From assembly GCA_016211215.1 (NCBI GenBank), contig JACQSR010000021.1, forward strand, positions 1 to 38,459: DNA of 38,459 bases. The letters are read 5' to 3'. This document shows, in pieces, positions 14,561-22,965 of the stretch. This DNA is from Candidatus Woesearchaeota archaeon. GTDB taxonomy: Archaea > Nanobdellota > Nanobdellia > Woesearchaeales > JACQSR01. Below the pieces are notes generated by a model. It had not been told where the DNA came from and did no database searches. It was given only the letters and a program-made list of their open reading frames with translations. Made by a program: the position numbers and the translations under genes. How positions within the stretch are numbered: position 1 is the stretch's first letter; each line of letters opens with the position of its first letter.

Positions 14561-16501
14561 TCACTTAACAGCCCTTACCTTAATCCCGTAAATGTAGATG
14601 TACTTCCAAGCGAATCCCTGCTTTCTGAATACATCAACGGAAAAGCCGGCGTCGTGGAAAATGCGCTTTATTTTCCTGTCGTCTTCGAGCCATGCAACCG
14701 TTGGGATAAAATCAAAGAACTTGTCATAGTCTACAAAACATACCTTGCTGCCGACTTTTAGGCGCCTGTTCATGTCGAGCAGAACCTGCCTTACATTTTG
14801 GAGGTAGCTAAGCATCCCAACAGATACGACTGTGTGGATATCAGGCACGCTTGGATGCAATCTGCTGTAAAGGTGTTTGTCGTAAAGCACCACAACATGA
14901 TGATGGCCCTTAGACTCAAGGCGCTTTCTAGCGATGCCGGTTTCCCTTTCCGAAAGGTCAATTGCGTAAACCTTCCCGTCTTTTGTAACCTCCTCTGCGA
15001 GGTGCATTGTCAGAGTCCCGACGCTGCATCCGAATTCAAGCACGTTCTTGCCTTTGATATTCCCAAGCAGCGCGATAATTTCTTTCCTTACTTTAATGGG
15101 AAGCAACAGCCTTTCCGTCCATAAGGTTGCGTATGAGAAGAGATTACTTACCGAGCGTATAGCCTTTGGGTTGTAGTACATCTCCAATAAAAAGTAAACC
15201 GGAATTCCGATAAGGACTATGCCGAGGGAAAGCATGAAAAGTGATAATGCTCCGGGTTCCTTGAGAAGCCACGTGGCAAGAATCGAGAGGTAGAATATGC
15301 TGACAAGTATGGGTCCAACCTTTCCAAACCATACCCTGAACGGCCTGTGCAGTTCGGGCTTCCTGTAGCGAAGTATCGGGATTGCGAGAAGGGTTATTAT
15401 GTACATGATAAGCACCAGGGGCACAAGAATCGAGAGCATAGTCTTGTATACCCCTAAAGCAAGAAATAGCACAAGGGCCGATACAACTGTCTGAAATATG
15501 ACTGCCTTGTAGGGTGTATGGTACTTCGGGTGGATTGAAGTAAATTGGGGCAGGAATAACCTATCACGTGCCATGGCGTAAAGCAGTCTTGGGGCTGCGA
15601 TAATTCCTGTTGCTGCCGAGCCGATTACGATGAGGTAAACTCCGATTCCGGTTATGTAAACCCCAAAGCTGCCAAATATAAGCATCGAGATATCATTGAG
15701 GGGCGCAGAGAGGCCTGCCAATTTCTCCCAGGAGAAAATTGATATTGAGAGCAGGGCAAGCGAAACTCCAAGGAGGCCGATTATCACGGTTGCAGTGATA
15801 AGCGCCTTTGGGATGGATTTTTCCGGCTCTTTTGCCTCCTCTGAAAGATAGGTTGTTGCCTCCCACCCAAAAAATGTCTCAATGATGAAGAAAAGGGTCA
15901 CAAACACCATGGAAAATGGATGGGTGAAGAAGGGGCTAAGATTGGAAAAGTCTGCAATAAAAAATCCCGGAATGATGATTGCAAGCAGGACAATAAGTGT
16001 TATTATGGTGAAGAATATGGCAGTCAGGCTGCTGGCTTCAATCCCTACGTAGGCTATTATGTTTAGAAGGACAACAAACACGAGGCTTACGAGAATCTTG
16101 TAAAACATCGGGAAGTGTGCAGGAGTAAGGTAATTCAGTGCAGCCAGGATAAGCAATGGCGTTGTTATATTTTCAGTAATCCATGCAAGCCATCCGAGGG
16201 TAAAGCTGAAAAACCTACCATATGTCTGCTTGGTGTATTCGTAAACCCCGCCGGCTCTTGGGAACATTGCAACTAACTCGCCGAAGCACGCTGCAACGTA
16301 TACTGCAACCACGAGGAGAATTACCCATGCCACAAGAGACGCAGTTCCAGAGTAGCTTGCGGCAATAGCGGGACCGATAAACATGCCGGTGCCGATTATT
16401 GAGCTGATGGAGATTGCAAGCAAAGGCCAGAAACCCAGTGTGCGCTTTAGCTCAGCCATAACACTCTTTTTTTGGAAACCGGATTTAAATCTCTTTGCCA
16501 T
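14561..16501 (-). CDS. APC-family amino-acid permease fused to a SAM-dependent methyltransferase
   Basis: 646 residues. Residues 15 to about 440 form a 12-helix APC transporter: SISSIIGTGMFIGPAIA is the conserved helix-1 substrate motif, with FGWEATTYLSEEAKEPEKSIPKAL (helix 6 and loop) and GIIAAPRLLYAMARD. After a linker (about 441-470) there is a class I Rossmann methyltransferase, with NVLEFGCSVGTLTMHLAEEV (486-505) as motif I and VYAIDLSE as motif II, up to a terminal YIYGIKVRAVK. The fusion reads through without frameshift. A transporter coupled to a methyltransferase suggests methylation of an imported amino acid or a membrane lipid; the substrate is unknown. It shares a palindromic TATA (ATTTAAAT, 16537-16544) with the divergent gene. 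Confidence 0.88.
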   Translation of the reverse strand: MAKRFKSGFQKKSVMAELKRTLGFWPLLAISISSIIGTGMFIGPAIAASYSGTASLVAWVILLVVAVYVAACFGELVAMFPRAGGVYEYTKQTYGRFFSFTLGWLAWITENITTPLLILAALNYLTPAHFPMFYKILVSLVFVVLLNIIAYVGIEASSLTAIFFTIITLIVLLAIIIPGFFIADFSNLSPFFTHPFSMVFVTLFFIIETFFGWEATTYLSEEAKEPEKSIPKALITATVIIGLLGVSLALLSISIFSWEKLAGLSAPLNDISMLIFGSFGVYITGIGVYLIVIGSAATGIIAAPRLLYAMARDRLFLPQFTSIHPKYHTPYKAVIFQTVVSALVLFLALGVYKTMLSILVPLVLIMYIITLLAIPILRYRKPELHRPFRVWFGKVGPILVSIFYLSILATWLLKEPGALSLFMLSLGIVLIGIPVYFLLEMYYNPKAIRSVSNLFSYATLWTERLLLPIKVRKEIIALLGNIKGKNVLEFGCSVGTLTMHLAEEVTKDGKVYAIDLSERETGIARKRLESKGHHHVVVLYDKHLYSRLHPSVPDIHTVVSVGMLSYLQNVRQVLLDMNRRLKVGSKVCFVDYDKFFDFIPTVAWLEDDRKIKRIFHDAGFSVDVFRKQGFAWKYIYIYGIKVRAVK

Positions 16502-16536
16502 CCTGGGATGTAAGGCAAAGCCCTGCCATACAATAA

Positions 16537-16544
16537 ATTTAAAT
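16537..16544. promoter_or_regulatory. Symmetric TATA box shared by divergent genes
   Basis: ATTTAAAT lies 26-30 bp from the ATG at 16567 (plus, leaderless) and about 36 bp from the ATG at 16501 (minus). Being palindromic it can serve both. Confidence 0.45.
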
Positions 16545-16566
16545 AATCAATGGGCATAAAAGGGCC

Positions 16567-17088
16567 ATGCTGAAATTAAAGGAGCGCCTGCTGGGCATTG
16601 CAATCGGGATTGTGCTGGTAATGTTTGTTGCCTATGGGATTTCCACATTTTACCCTGAGCCAAGGTATGAAAGGTACTGCGGAGAGGCTTATCCGGAGCA
16701 GGCATACAACGAGACAGCATGCCTCGAAAAAGGTGGCAGATGGAGCCCGAATTTTCCAAAATGCCCTCCGGAAGAGAAATGCCCTGTTGGATGGTGCGAT
16801 GCGTATTATGAATGCAACCGGAAGCTGCAGGAAGACAGCGAGGCGTATAACAAATTGGTGTTTATTGCAACCGGCGTAATCGGGCTTATTGCAGTTATTG
16901 CCGGAATTTTCCTGAGGCTTGAAAGCGTCAGCTCGGGCATAATGGGGGGCGGAGTGCTGACTATCATTTATGGGACTGTAAGGTACTGGGGAAACATGCA
17001 GGATGCAGGAAGATTTGCAATTTTGGGCATCATACTTGCAGTTCTGATAATATTGGGATACAAAATAGCAAGGAAACTTAAACAATGA
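16567..17088 (+). CDS. Membrane protein with Cys-rich extracytoplasmic loop
   Basis: 173 residues: one transmembrane helix (about 8-27), a hydrophilic loop of about 65 residues with six to seven cysteines (RYCGEAYP, TACLEKGG, PKCPPEEKCPVGWCD, YYECNRK), and three more helices (about 95-115, 122-138, 148-167). The cysteine spacing suggests disulfides or metal binding outside the cell. I do not recognise a characterised family. Leaderless promoter at 16537-16544. The Trm-G10 start overlaps its stop by 4 bp (ATGA), so the two are coupled, perhaps only by genome compaction. Confidence 0.8.
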   Translation: MLKLKERLLGIAIGIVLVMFVAYGISTFYPEPRYERYCGEAYPEQAYNETACLEKGGRWSPNFPKCPPEEKCPVGWCDAYYECNRKLQEDSEAYNKLVFIATGVIGLIAVIAGIFLRLESVSSGIMGGGVLTIIYGTVRYWGNMQDAGRFAILGIILAVLIILGYKIARKLKQ

Positions 17089-18029
17089 AACTCTTTTTTG
17101 CGCTTTCAAAGGACAACCTTAAGATGGCAAAGGCAGAGGTTCTGTCTTTAACGAATGCGAAGAAATACAGCTTAACTGAAAATTTTCTCATTCTTGACGG
17201 AGATGCAGAGTCGGTGAAAGGCAGACTGGCATACACCCACAAATACCATCATCTGCTTTTTAAATGCGGCAAAGGGGACTTTGAAAAGAAATTCTCCTCT
17301 TACCCGTGGCAGAAAGTGTACAAGAATAATTTCTGCCTTAGGATGCACAGCCCGGATTATTCCGAGAAGGGCATGGCTGGCTACATCTGGGACGCAGTCA
17401 GGAAGCCAAAGGTAGACTTGGAGAATCCCGAAACGATGATAGAGTGCTTTTTCCCAGAAAACAGGGCATTCTGCTGCAGGATGATTGAGAAGCCCGAGAA
17501 GAAGTTTGATGAGAGGAAAACACAGAACAGGCCGTCACCGCACCCAACTTCACTGCATCCAAAGCTTGCAAGGGCGATGGTAAACCTTTCAGGAGCAAGG
17601 AAGGGCGAGGAGATATTCGACCCAATGTGCGGCTCAGGCGGAATATTGATTGAGGCAGGGCTAATCGGGCTGAAAGCAAAAGGCGCCGACATAGATGGGG
17701 AGATGGTTGAGCGCGCGAAGGCAAACCTAAACTTTTTCGGAATAAGGAAATGTTCAGTGAAGGAAAAAGACGCCCTTAAGATGGGGAAAGAAAAATATGT
17801 TGTTACAGACCTGCCTTACGGGAAGAACACTAAGAAGGTTGATGTTTTGAAATTATATGATTCATTCTTAAATTTGCTTAAGAGAAGTTTAGGGAAACGT
17901 GCTGTTATAGGTTTTCCTGATTTTGTTGACTACAAAAAGCTAATCAAAAAAAACAGGCTTAAAATCCTGAATGAATTTGATTATTACCTGCATAAAAGCC
18001 TGAGCAAGAAAATAGTCGTTATCTTTTAA
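17085..18029 (+). CDS. Trm-G10 type tRNA (guanine-N2)-methyltransferase
   Basis: 314 residues. The N-terminal about 150 residues correspond to a divergent THUMP region; then SLHPKLARAMVNLSGARKGE, FDPMCGSGGILIEAGLIG (SAM motif I), GADIDGEMVERAKANL and VVTDLPYGK, the catalytic (D/N)-(L/P)-P-Y motif for N2-guanine methylation. Archaeal Trm-G10 modifies G10 in tRNA to m2G or m2,2G. The order THUMP, linker, methyltransferase is as in characterised Trm-G10. ATG overlaps the stop of the upstream membrane protein. Confidence 0.9.
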   Translation: MKLFFALSKDNLKMAKAEVLSLTNAKKYSLTENFLILDGDAESVKGRLAYTHKYHHLLFKCGKGDFEKKFSSYPWQKVYKNNFCLRMHSPDYSEKGMAGYIWDAVRKPKVDLENPETMIECFFPENRAFCCRMIEKPEKKFDERKTQNRPSPHPTSLHPKLARAMVNLSGARKGEEIFDPMCGSGGILIEAGLIGLKAKGADIDGEMVERAKANLNFFGIRKCSVKEKDALKMGKEKYVVTDLPYGKNTKKVDVLKLYDSFLNLLKRSLGKRAVIGFPDFVDYKKLIKKNRLKILNEFDYYLHKSLSKKIVVIF

Positions 18030-18124
18030 TGGGTTTCACCATGGGTGGCTTGTGCCAGTATATACTTCCTATCTGTTTTATTGAACCCAGACCCCACGGC
18101 AATGAATAGGCAGCTATATTTGTG

Positions 18125-18466
18125 TTACTTGGGGGGTTCTTTTGACTTGACACCGGCATGGTACTCAGCAGTTTTATCTTTAACCCCGATGCCTAGGTAT
18201 CCTGCAGCAAACTGCAAGAATTCTTGGGGTTCTGTTAGCTGGAAAAAATTATCTTCTCTAAATGACCCCCGGGTTCCAGTTTGGAGCGATGTATACTCAA
18301 GTGAGTTTGTGTCATTAGCCCTATCATGTCCTAATGGCATAACATTGGCCGCTTTTATCCAAGCTAATCGTGCCTGTTCGAATTTTTGTGGTTCTTTCCG
18401 CCAAATTTCCCTGATTTGATCTTGTAATCCCATTTCCATTTCCCCCACACATTCTTCATGTGCCAT
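18125..18466 (-). CDS. Unrecognised 113-residue soluble protein divergent from a TrmB-like regulator
   Basis: Acidic N-terminus, then GLQDQIREIWRKEPQKFEQARLAWIKAA (helical) and a Gly-containing C-terminus (FAAGYLGIGVKDKTAEYHAG). No membrane segment or recognised motif. The opposite strand also has an open frame here, but the amino-acid composition on the minus strand (charged, balanced) and a proper promoter support this one: TATA-like TTTTTAAAG (minus strand, 18483-18492) about 25 bp before the ATG. The operator dyad at 18496-18518 lies immediately upstream of that TATA box, so the divergent regulator probably controls it. An alternative start is Met10 (18439). Confidence 0.6.
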   Translation of the reverse strand: MAHEECVGEMEMGLQDQIREIWRKEPQKFEQARLAWIKAANVMPLGHDRANDTNSLEYTSLQTGTRGSFREDNFFQLTEPQEFLQFAAGYLGIGVKDKTAEYHAGVKSKEPPK

Positions 18467-18495
18467 TAAGTGATTAATGATAACTTTAAAAAGAT

Positions 18496-18518
18496 TTGTT
18501 GTTTATTATTAACAACAA
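18496..18518. promoter_or_regulatory. Operator dyad between divergent genes
   Basis: TTGTTGTT-TATTATT-AACAACAA: perfect 8-bp arms and a 7-bp spacer. It abuts the TATA box of the TrmB-like gene (TTTATATA, 18521-18528) and lies upstream of the TATA of the minus-strand gene, an arrangement suited to autorepression of one and activation of the other. Confidence 0.65.
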
Positions 18519-18550
18519 TATTTATATACTGCCTGATACCCATGTGTTGT

Positions 18551-19282
18551 ATGGACATAGGGAAACTGAAGCAGATAGGCTTTAATGAGAAGGAAAGCAA
18601 AGTGTACATTGAATTGCTCCAAGCGGGCGACAGCCTAGTCTCAGAAATCTTCGAGAAGACAGGAATAAATAGAAGTCTGCTTTACTCAGTATTGTCCGAT
18701 TTGGCAAATAAGGGACTTGTAACATATATCCTAAAGAGTGGTGTTAGGTATTACAGGGCAGCAGAACCAAGCAAAATCTCGGCTATGCTCAAGGAAAAAG
18801 AAAGTATATTTGAAGATATACTCCCGGGTTTAATAGCTCTCCACAGGCCAAAAACAAAAAAGCCAATTATTGAAATTTTAGAGGGAAAAGGGGGGATTAA
18901 AACCATACTTAATGATGTGCTGAGAGTTAAACAAGAATGGGTTGCTTTTGATGTCCCTGGTAGAGGACCAGAAATTTTGGGATCAACAGTTCACGCTTTT
19001 GAGAGGGAGAGGCAGAAAGAAAGAATACACCTCCGTGTAATCTGTGTCAAGACAGAATATGGAATAAAACGAGGAAAAGAATTCTCACAAATGAAATTTA
19101 CTCAGGTAAGGCATGCTCCAAGACCTTACGAGTCTCCTGCTTCCAACTGGGTTTATGGAGATAGAGTTGTCATAATATTTTGGTATAAGGAATTCCCGTT
19201 TGCAGTTAGAATAATTGATAAAAACCTCGCTGAAAGTTATAGACACCATTTCAAAATTTTATGGGATTTCTCAGAAAAATAG
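18551..19282 (+). CDS. TrmB-family transcription regulator
   Basis: 243 residues from the ATG at 18551, about 26 bp after the TATA box (18521-18528), hence leaderless. IGKLKQIGFNEKESKVYIELLQAG, then VSEIFEKTGINRSLLYSVLSDLANKGLVTY is the TrmB winged helix-turn-helix with recognition helix NRSLLYSVLSDL. A basic or coiled linker follows (about 75-105), then an effector domain with phospholipase-D-like fold (KTILNDVLRVKQEWVAFDVPG). TrmB proteins in archaea sense sugars and bind inverted repeats; the dyad at 18496-18518 fits. An upstream in-frame hydrophobic extension from 18470 is spurious because it precedes the promoter. Confidence 0.85.
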   Translation: MDIGKLKQIGFNEKESKVYIELLQAGDSLVSEIFEKTGINRSLLYSVLSDLANKGLVTYILKSGVRYYRAAEPSKISAMLKEKESIFEDILPGLIALHRPKTKKPIIEILEGKGGIKTILNDVLRVKQEWVAFDVPGRGPEILGSTVHAFERERQKERIHLRVICVKTEYGIKRGKEFSQMKFTQVRHAPRPYESPASNWVYGDRVVIIFWYKEFPFAVRIIDKNLAESYRHHFKILWDFSEK

Positions 19283-19288
19283 GCGATT

Positions 19289-21691
19289 TCATCTCTTGAG
19301 CTTTTTCTCAAGCTCAAGGATTCTTGCGGTTGTTTTTACGACTGTGTCCGGATTGAGCGATATTGAGTCAATTCCCATCTTCACGAGGAAATCAGCAAAC
19401 TCCGGAAAATCCGACGGAGCTTGCCCGCAGATTCCTATTTTTCGTTTCCTTTCCTTTGCTTTTCTGATTACAAGCCCAATCAATTTTTTTACAGCGCCGC
19501 TTCTCTCGTCATATAAATGGGATACAAGTGCAGAGTCGCGGTCCAATCCGAGAGTAAGCTGGGTTAAATCGTTTGAGCCGATGGAAAATCCGTCGAAAAT
19601 TTCCGAGAATTCGTCTGCAAGCAGGATATTTGAGGGGATTTCGCACATAACATAAACTTCCAGTCCGTTCTTCCCCCTCTCCAGGCCGTATTTCTTCATG
19701 GTTGCAAGAACGTTTTTGCCTTCTTCAGGTGTCCTGCAGAAAGGCACCATCACCTTGACATTTACAAGCCCCATTTCCTCCCTTACCTTGCGGATTGACC
19801 TGCACTCAAGCCCGAATGCCGGTTCATATTGCGAATAGTACCTCGAGGCGCCCCGCCAGCCTATCATGGGATTTTCTTCTTTGGGCTCAAAGTCTTTTCC
19901 GCCGATTAAATTTGCGTACTCATTCGTCTTGAAGTCGGAAAACCTCACGATGACGTCGTTGGGATAAAATGCCGCGCCTATCATTGCAATTCCGTATGCA
20001 AGCTTCTCAACGAAAAACTGAACCTTGTCCTTGTAGCCGTGTGTCAGGCTTTCAATCTGGTTTTTTACTTCCCTGTCCTTTATTTTGCTGAAATGCAATA
20101 GCGCCATTGGATGTATCTTAACATAATCCGTAATTATGAATTCCTCCCTTGCAAGGCCAACGCCGTCGTTCGGAATAAATGAATGGCTAAAGGCATCTTC
20201 GGGATTGCCCACGTTCATCATTATTTTTGTCTTTGGCCTCTTGAGGCTGGATATGTTTGTTTTCCTGACTTCAAACGGGAGAATGCCGCGGTAAACATAA
20301 CCATCCTCCCCTTCAGCGCACGATACTGTGACTTCATTGCCCTGCTTCACTTTTTCGGTTGCGTTGCTTGTCCCGACGATGCACGGCACTCCAAGCTCCC
20401 TTGAGACAATTGCTGCATGACACGTGCGGCCCCCCCTGTTTGTAACAATTGCGGAAGCTATCTTCATGACAGGCTCCCAGTCGGGGTCTGTCATGTCTGT
20501 GATGAGGACTTCGCCGGATTTGAACTTTGCAATGTCGCTTACGCTGTGGATTATGTGGGCTTTGCCTGCGCCAATCTTTGCGCCAACACTCTTTCCTACA
20601 GCCAATACGTCCGAGCGCTTCTTCAGGACATATTCCTCAAGCACCGAACGGTCTTTCTGGCTTTGGACTGTTTCCGGCCTTGCCTGGACTATGAAAAGCC
20701 GGTTCAGCTTTCCGTCCTTTGCCCATTCTATGTCCATCGGCTTGAATTTTCCGGCTTTTTTTGAGTAATAATCCTCGATTATGCAGGCCCATTTTGCAAG
20801 CGTGATTATTTCATCATCGCTCAGGACAAATGAATTGCGCTGGTTAATCGGAGTTGGGATGTTTTTAGTGGTCTTTGACGAATCATGGGAATAGACCATC
20901 TTGATTTTCTTATCCCCAATCTTTTTTGACAGGATTGGCTTTTTGGAGGAGAGTGTTGGCTTGAAGACATAGTATTCATCTGGGTTTACAGCGCCCTGCA
21001 CGATGTTTTCTCCAAGACCGTAGATGGCTGTGGTGAAAACTACGTCCTTGAATCCTGATTCGGTGTCGATGGAGAATGTAACTCCGGAGCACGCCAAATC
21101 AGAGCGTACCATCTTCTGGATGCCTATTGAGAGGTAAACCTTGAGATTGTCAAATCCCTTGTCGTGGCGGTAGGAAATGGCGCGGTTGGTGAACAATGAC
21201 GCGAAGCATTTCTTGCAGGCTTCCATCAGCGCATGCTCGCCGCGGATGTTAAGGAAGGTTTCCTGCTGTCCGGCAAAAGAGGCGTCCGGCAAATCTTCTG
21301 CGGTTGCTGACGAGCGGACTGCAACATCGCAGTTTTCGCCGTATTCCTTGCACAGCCTTTGGTATGCCTTGGCAATCGCAACCTTAAGCTCCGATGGAAG
21401 CTCTGCATGGCGTATCAGGCTTCTTATTCTATCCCCTTTTTCCGCAAGCCCGTTTATGTCCTTCGTGTCGAGATTGCTTAGGATTTTTGCAATGCTGCCC
21501 CTGAGATTGGCTTTTGCGATGAAGAACCTGTATGCCGTTGAGGTGATTGCAAAGCCGTTTGGTATGCTGACCCCTTTTTTCCTTAAGTTGGAATACATTT
21601 CCCCCAGCGATGCGTTTTTCCCTCCAACTAAAGGTATATCTTCTATGGAAAGCTCGTCAAACCAGAGAATAAAACGTCTAGACTTGTCCAT
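19289..21691 (-). CDS. ppsA: Phosphoenolpyruvate synthase
   Basis: 800 residues. N-terminal pyruvate/ATP-grasp domain (GGKNASLGEMYSNL at 23-36 and DVAVRSSATAEDLPDASFAG at 122-140), the phosphohistidine swivelling domain with GGRTCHAAIVSRELGVP (His425), and the C-terminal PEP/TIM-barrel domain with GFSIGSNDLTQLTLGLDRDS and GICGQAPSDFPEF, whose Cys is the catalytic acid. It makes PEP from pyruvate plus ATP and water (gluconeogenesis) or, in some archaea, runs in the glycolytic direction. All catalytic residues are present. Own promoter: TATA-like TTTAAATAC on the minus strand near 21727-21736. Confidence 0.97.
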   Translation of the reverse strand: MDKSRRFILWFDELSIEDIPLVGGKNASLGEMYSNLRKKGVSIPNGFAITSTAYRFFIAKANLRGSIAKILSNLDTKDINGLAEKGDRIRSLIRHAELPSELKVAIAKAYQRLCKEYGENCDVAVRSSATAEDLPDASFAGQQETFLNIRGEHALMEACKKCFASLFTNRAISYRHDKGFDNLKVYLSIGIQKMVRSDLACSGVTFSIDTESGFKDVVFTTAIYGLGENIVQGAVNPDEYYVFKPTLSSKKPILSKKIGDKKIKMVYSHDSSKTTKNIPTPINQRNSFVLSDDEIITLAKWACIIEDYYSKKAGKFKPMDIEWAKDGKLNRLFIVQARPETVQSQKDRSVLEEYVLKKRSDVLAVGKSVGAKIGAGKAHIIHSVSDIAKFKSGEVLITDMTDPDWEPVMKIASAIVTNRGGRTCHAAIVSRELGVPCIVGTSNATEKVKQGNEVTVSCAEGEDGYVYRGILPFEVRKTNISSLKRPKTKIMMNVGNPEDAFSHSFIPNDGVGLAREEFIITDYVKIHPMALLHFSKIKDREVKNQIESLTHGYKDKVQFFVEKLAYGIAMIGAAFYPNDVIVRFSDFKTNEYANLIGGKDFEPKEENPMIGWRGASRYYSQYEPAFGLECRSIRKVREEMGLVNVKVMVPFCRTPEEGKNVLATMKKYGLERGKNGLEVYVMCEIPSNILLADEFSEIFDGFSIGSNDLTQLTLGLDRDSALVSHLYDERSGAVKKLIGLVIRKAKERKRKIGICGQAPSDFPEFADFLVKMGIDSISLNPDTVVKTTARILELEKKLKR

Positions 21692-21782
21692 ATTGCCTCT
21701 TTTTTCGTTACTTACTGTATGGAACGTATTTAAACCTTGTGCAATTTTTGGGAAGCCTGCTGCCGGGCATCGAAAGATTTAA

Positions 21783-21827
21783 ATATAACCTAAATAAAGT
21801 ATATTATAACCTGAAAGGTGGTTATAT
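21783..21827 (+). promoter_or_regulatory. Triple TATAACC repeat upstream of the toxin-antitoxin pair
   Basis: TATAACC occurs at 21784-21790 and 21805-21811 and inverted (GGTTATA) at 21820-21826. The second and third form a 7-bp dyad with an 8-bp spacer that includes the GGTGG Shine-Dalgarno (21817-21821). Probable autoregulatory operator, or an RNA hairpin limiting translation. Confidence 0.45.
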
Positions 21828-22411
21828 TGAACTTTAGGAATTTTTTGGAAAAGAATGCGGAAGCAAGGAAGGTATTTGGAAAGAGGGAGATAGAGATAAT
21901 GGCCAGGCAATTAGACGGCATTGCATTGACGCAATCCGAGAAAAACCGGCTTTCGAGGGACATAAGGCCAAAACTTAGGTTCATTGAAGGGTGCGCTGAG
22001 TTTAAGGATGAATTTGGGATGAAGAAAGGCTCGCATACGAAGGAAACAATCAATGAGGCAGTTAAAATTATACTTCAAGACCGCCAAATGGCCGACATAA
22101 AGATGATACTTCTGTTTGGCTCTGCTGCTGAGAATAAGATGAGCTACCGCTCTGACATTGATATTGCGGTTGTATTCAACAGGCCGGTGCCACGGAAAGA
22201 AGCCGGCGAATTCAGGCTTCGGCTGCTGGGGAAACTCCCGTCAAAAGTTGATTTGCAGGTGTTTGATGTTCTTCCAATGAAGATCAGAAGGGAAATCCTT
22301 AAGAAGAACAAAATACTGTATAAGGCAAAGGATTTTGATTCCGCAGGGTTTTGGGTTCAGGCATTTAAGCAAATGAGCGAGTTTTTTTCGCGCATCCAGC
22401 ATGCAAAATGA
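21827..22411 (+). CDS. mntA: MntA-type nucleotidyltransferase antitoxin with N-terminal extension
   Basis: 194 residues from a TTG that has GGTGG five bases upstream; a GTG at 21818 (three codons earlier) overlaps that site. GSAAENKMSYRSDID fits GSx10DxD exactly, the catalytic motif of minimal nucleotidyltransferases that AMPylate HepT toxins. An extra N-terminal segment of about 85 residues (helical, many Lys/Glu; SEKNRLSRDIRPKL) precedes the catalytic domain and is not part of standard MntA, which is about 100-140 residues; it may bind the operator or HepT. Its stop overlaps the HepT start by 4 bp. Function as antitoxin is inferred from family and partner. Confidence 0.85.
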   Translation: MNFRNFLEKNAEARKVFGKREIEIMARQLDGIALTQSEKNRLSRDIRPKLRFIEGCAEFKDEFGMKKGSHTKETINEAVKIILQDRQMADIKMILLFGSAAENKMSYRSDIDIAVVFNRPVPRKEAGEFRLRLLGKLPSKVDLQVFDVLPMKIRREILKKNKILYKAKDFDSAGFWVQAFKQMSEFFSRIQHAK

Positions 22412-22818
22412 AATCTAGAATCGGGGAAAAACTAAAGCAGATTCAGGAGGGCATTGAAGAGTTAGAGTCTTTTCTGCCCGAAAGCCCTGAAGAGTACATG
22501 AAAGACCCAAAAATCAGGGCAGCGTGCGAAAGGGCGTTTGAAAAGGTCATGGAAGCAGTAATTGACACAAACCTTCTTGTCATTAAATTCAAAAGGATGG
22601 AGATGCCGAATGACGACAGCAGCACTTTTACTTTGCTGGAAAAGCATAAATTTCTGCCTTCGAATCTGGTGAAGAAGCTTCTGGACGCGAAAGGGATGAG
22701 AAATTTCATCGTTCACCAGTATGACAAAATCGATGATGAACTGGTATATGAAGCGCTGACAGAAAGCCTGCCCAAAGATATAGGGGAATTTATCAGGGAA
22801 ATCAAAAAGAAAATTTAA
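22408..22818 (+). CDS. hepT: HepT-type HEPN ribonuclease toxin
   Basis: 136 residues, all helical. RNFIVHQY at residues 98-105 fits the Rx4HxY active and AMPylation motif: Arg98 and His103 catalyse RNA cleavage, Tyr105 is the residue AMPylated by MntA in characterised pairs. Coupled to the nucleotidyltransferase by a 4-bp ATGA overlap. Together they form a HepT-MntA toxin-antitoxin module. The 3' end meets the old, duplicated end of the PAC2 gene (22816-22852). Confidence 0.9.
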   Translation: MKSRIGEKLKQIQEGIEELESFLPESPEEYMKDPKIRAACERAFEKVMEAVIDTNLLVIKFKRMEMPNDDSSTFTLLEKHKFLPSNLVKKLLDAKGMRNFIVHQYDKIDDELVYEALTESLPKDIGEFIREIKKKI

Positions 22819-22852
22819 CCGACGTAGCTCAACTTCTTCTTATCAGCGATTT
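22816..22852 (-). pseudogene. Duplicated 3' end of the PAC2 gene
   Basis: Read on the minus strand this encodes EIADKKKLSYVG and a stop, nearly identical to the terminus EMAEKKKLSYVG of the intact PAC2 gene at 22966-23003 (about 29 of 35 bases identical). It seems to be the original gene end, cut off by element B and re-created by duplication. Confidence 0.6.
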
Positions 22853-22965
22853 CTCTTCAAGAGAAACAATAGAAATACAAAGCATTTCTAGTGTGCTGAA
22901 AACCGAAGGTTTTCATCATCACCAAAGAGAGAGGAGGATACTTCGCTTCGCTCGTATCCCCAAAC
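22853..22965. repeat. Palindromic element B (hairpin array)
   Basis: A run of hairpins between the duplicated PAC2 ends: TTTCTCTT...AAGAGAAA at about 22850-22866 (spanning the left junction), AGAAAT...ATTTCT (22871-22889), GAAAACC-GAA-GGTTTTC (22898-22914) preceded by GTGTGCT, and GGATAC...GTATCC containing CTTCGCTTCGCTCG (about 22936-22959). The GTGTGCT-GAAA and TCGCTTCGCTCG motifs relate it to elements A and C. Confidence 0.55.

Noticed and set aside
16576..17109. 177-residue antisense frame opposite the Cys-rich membrane protein
   Set aside because: The plus-strand frame has a leaderless promoter, membrane helices and coupling to Trm-G10; the antisense has none.
18045..18419. Plus-strand 124-residue open frame
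   Set aside because: It overlaps the minus-strand gene at 18125-18466, has no promoter or Shine-Dalgarno, and its composition (Ser, Pro, Leu, Cys-rich) is typical of an antisense shadow.
22850..22920. Box C/D guide RNA on the minus strand (TGATGA-like at the hairpin in element B)
   Set aside because: There is a TGATGA-like run but no properly placed CTGA box or terminal stem; hairpin repeat family explains it better.
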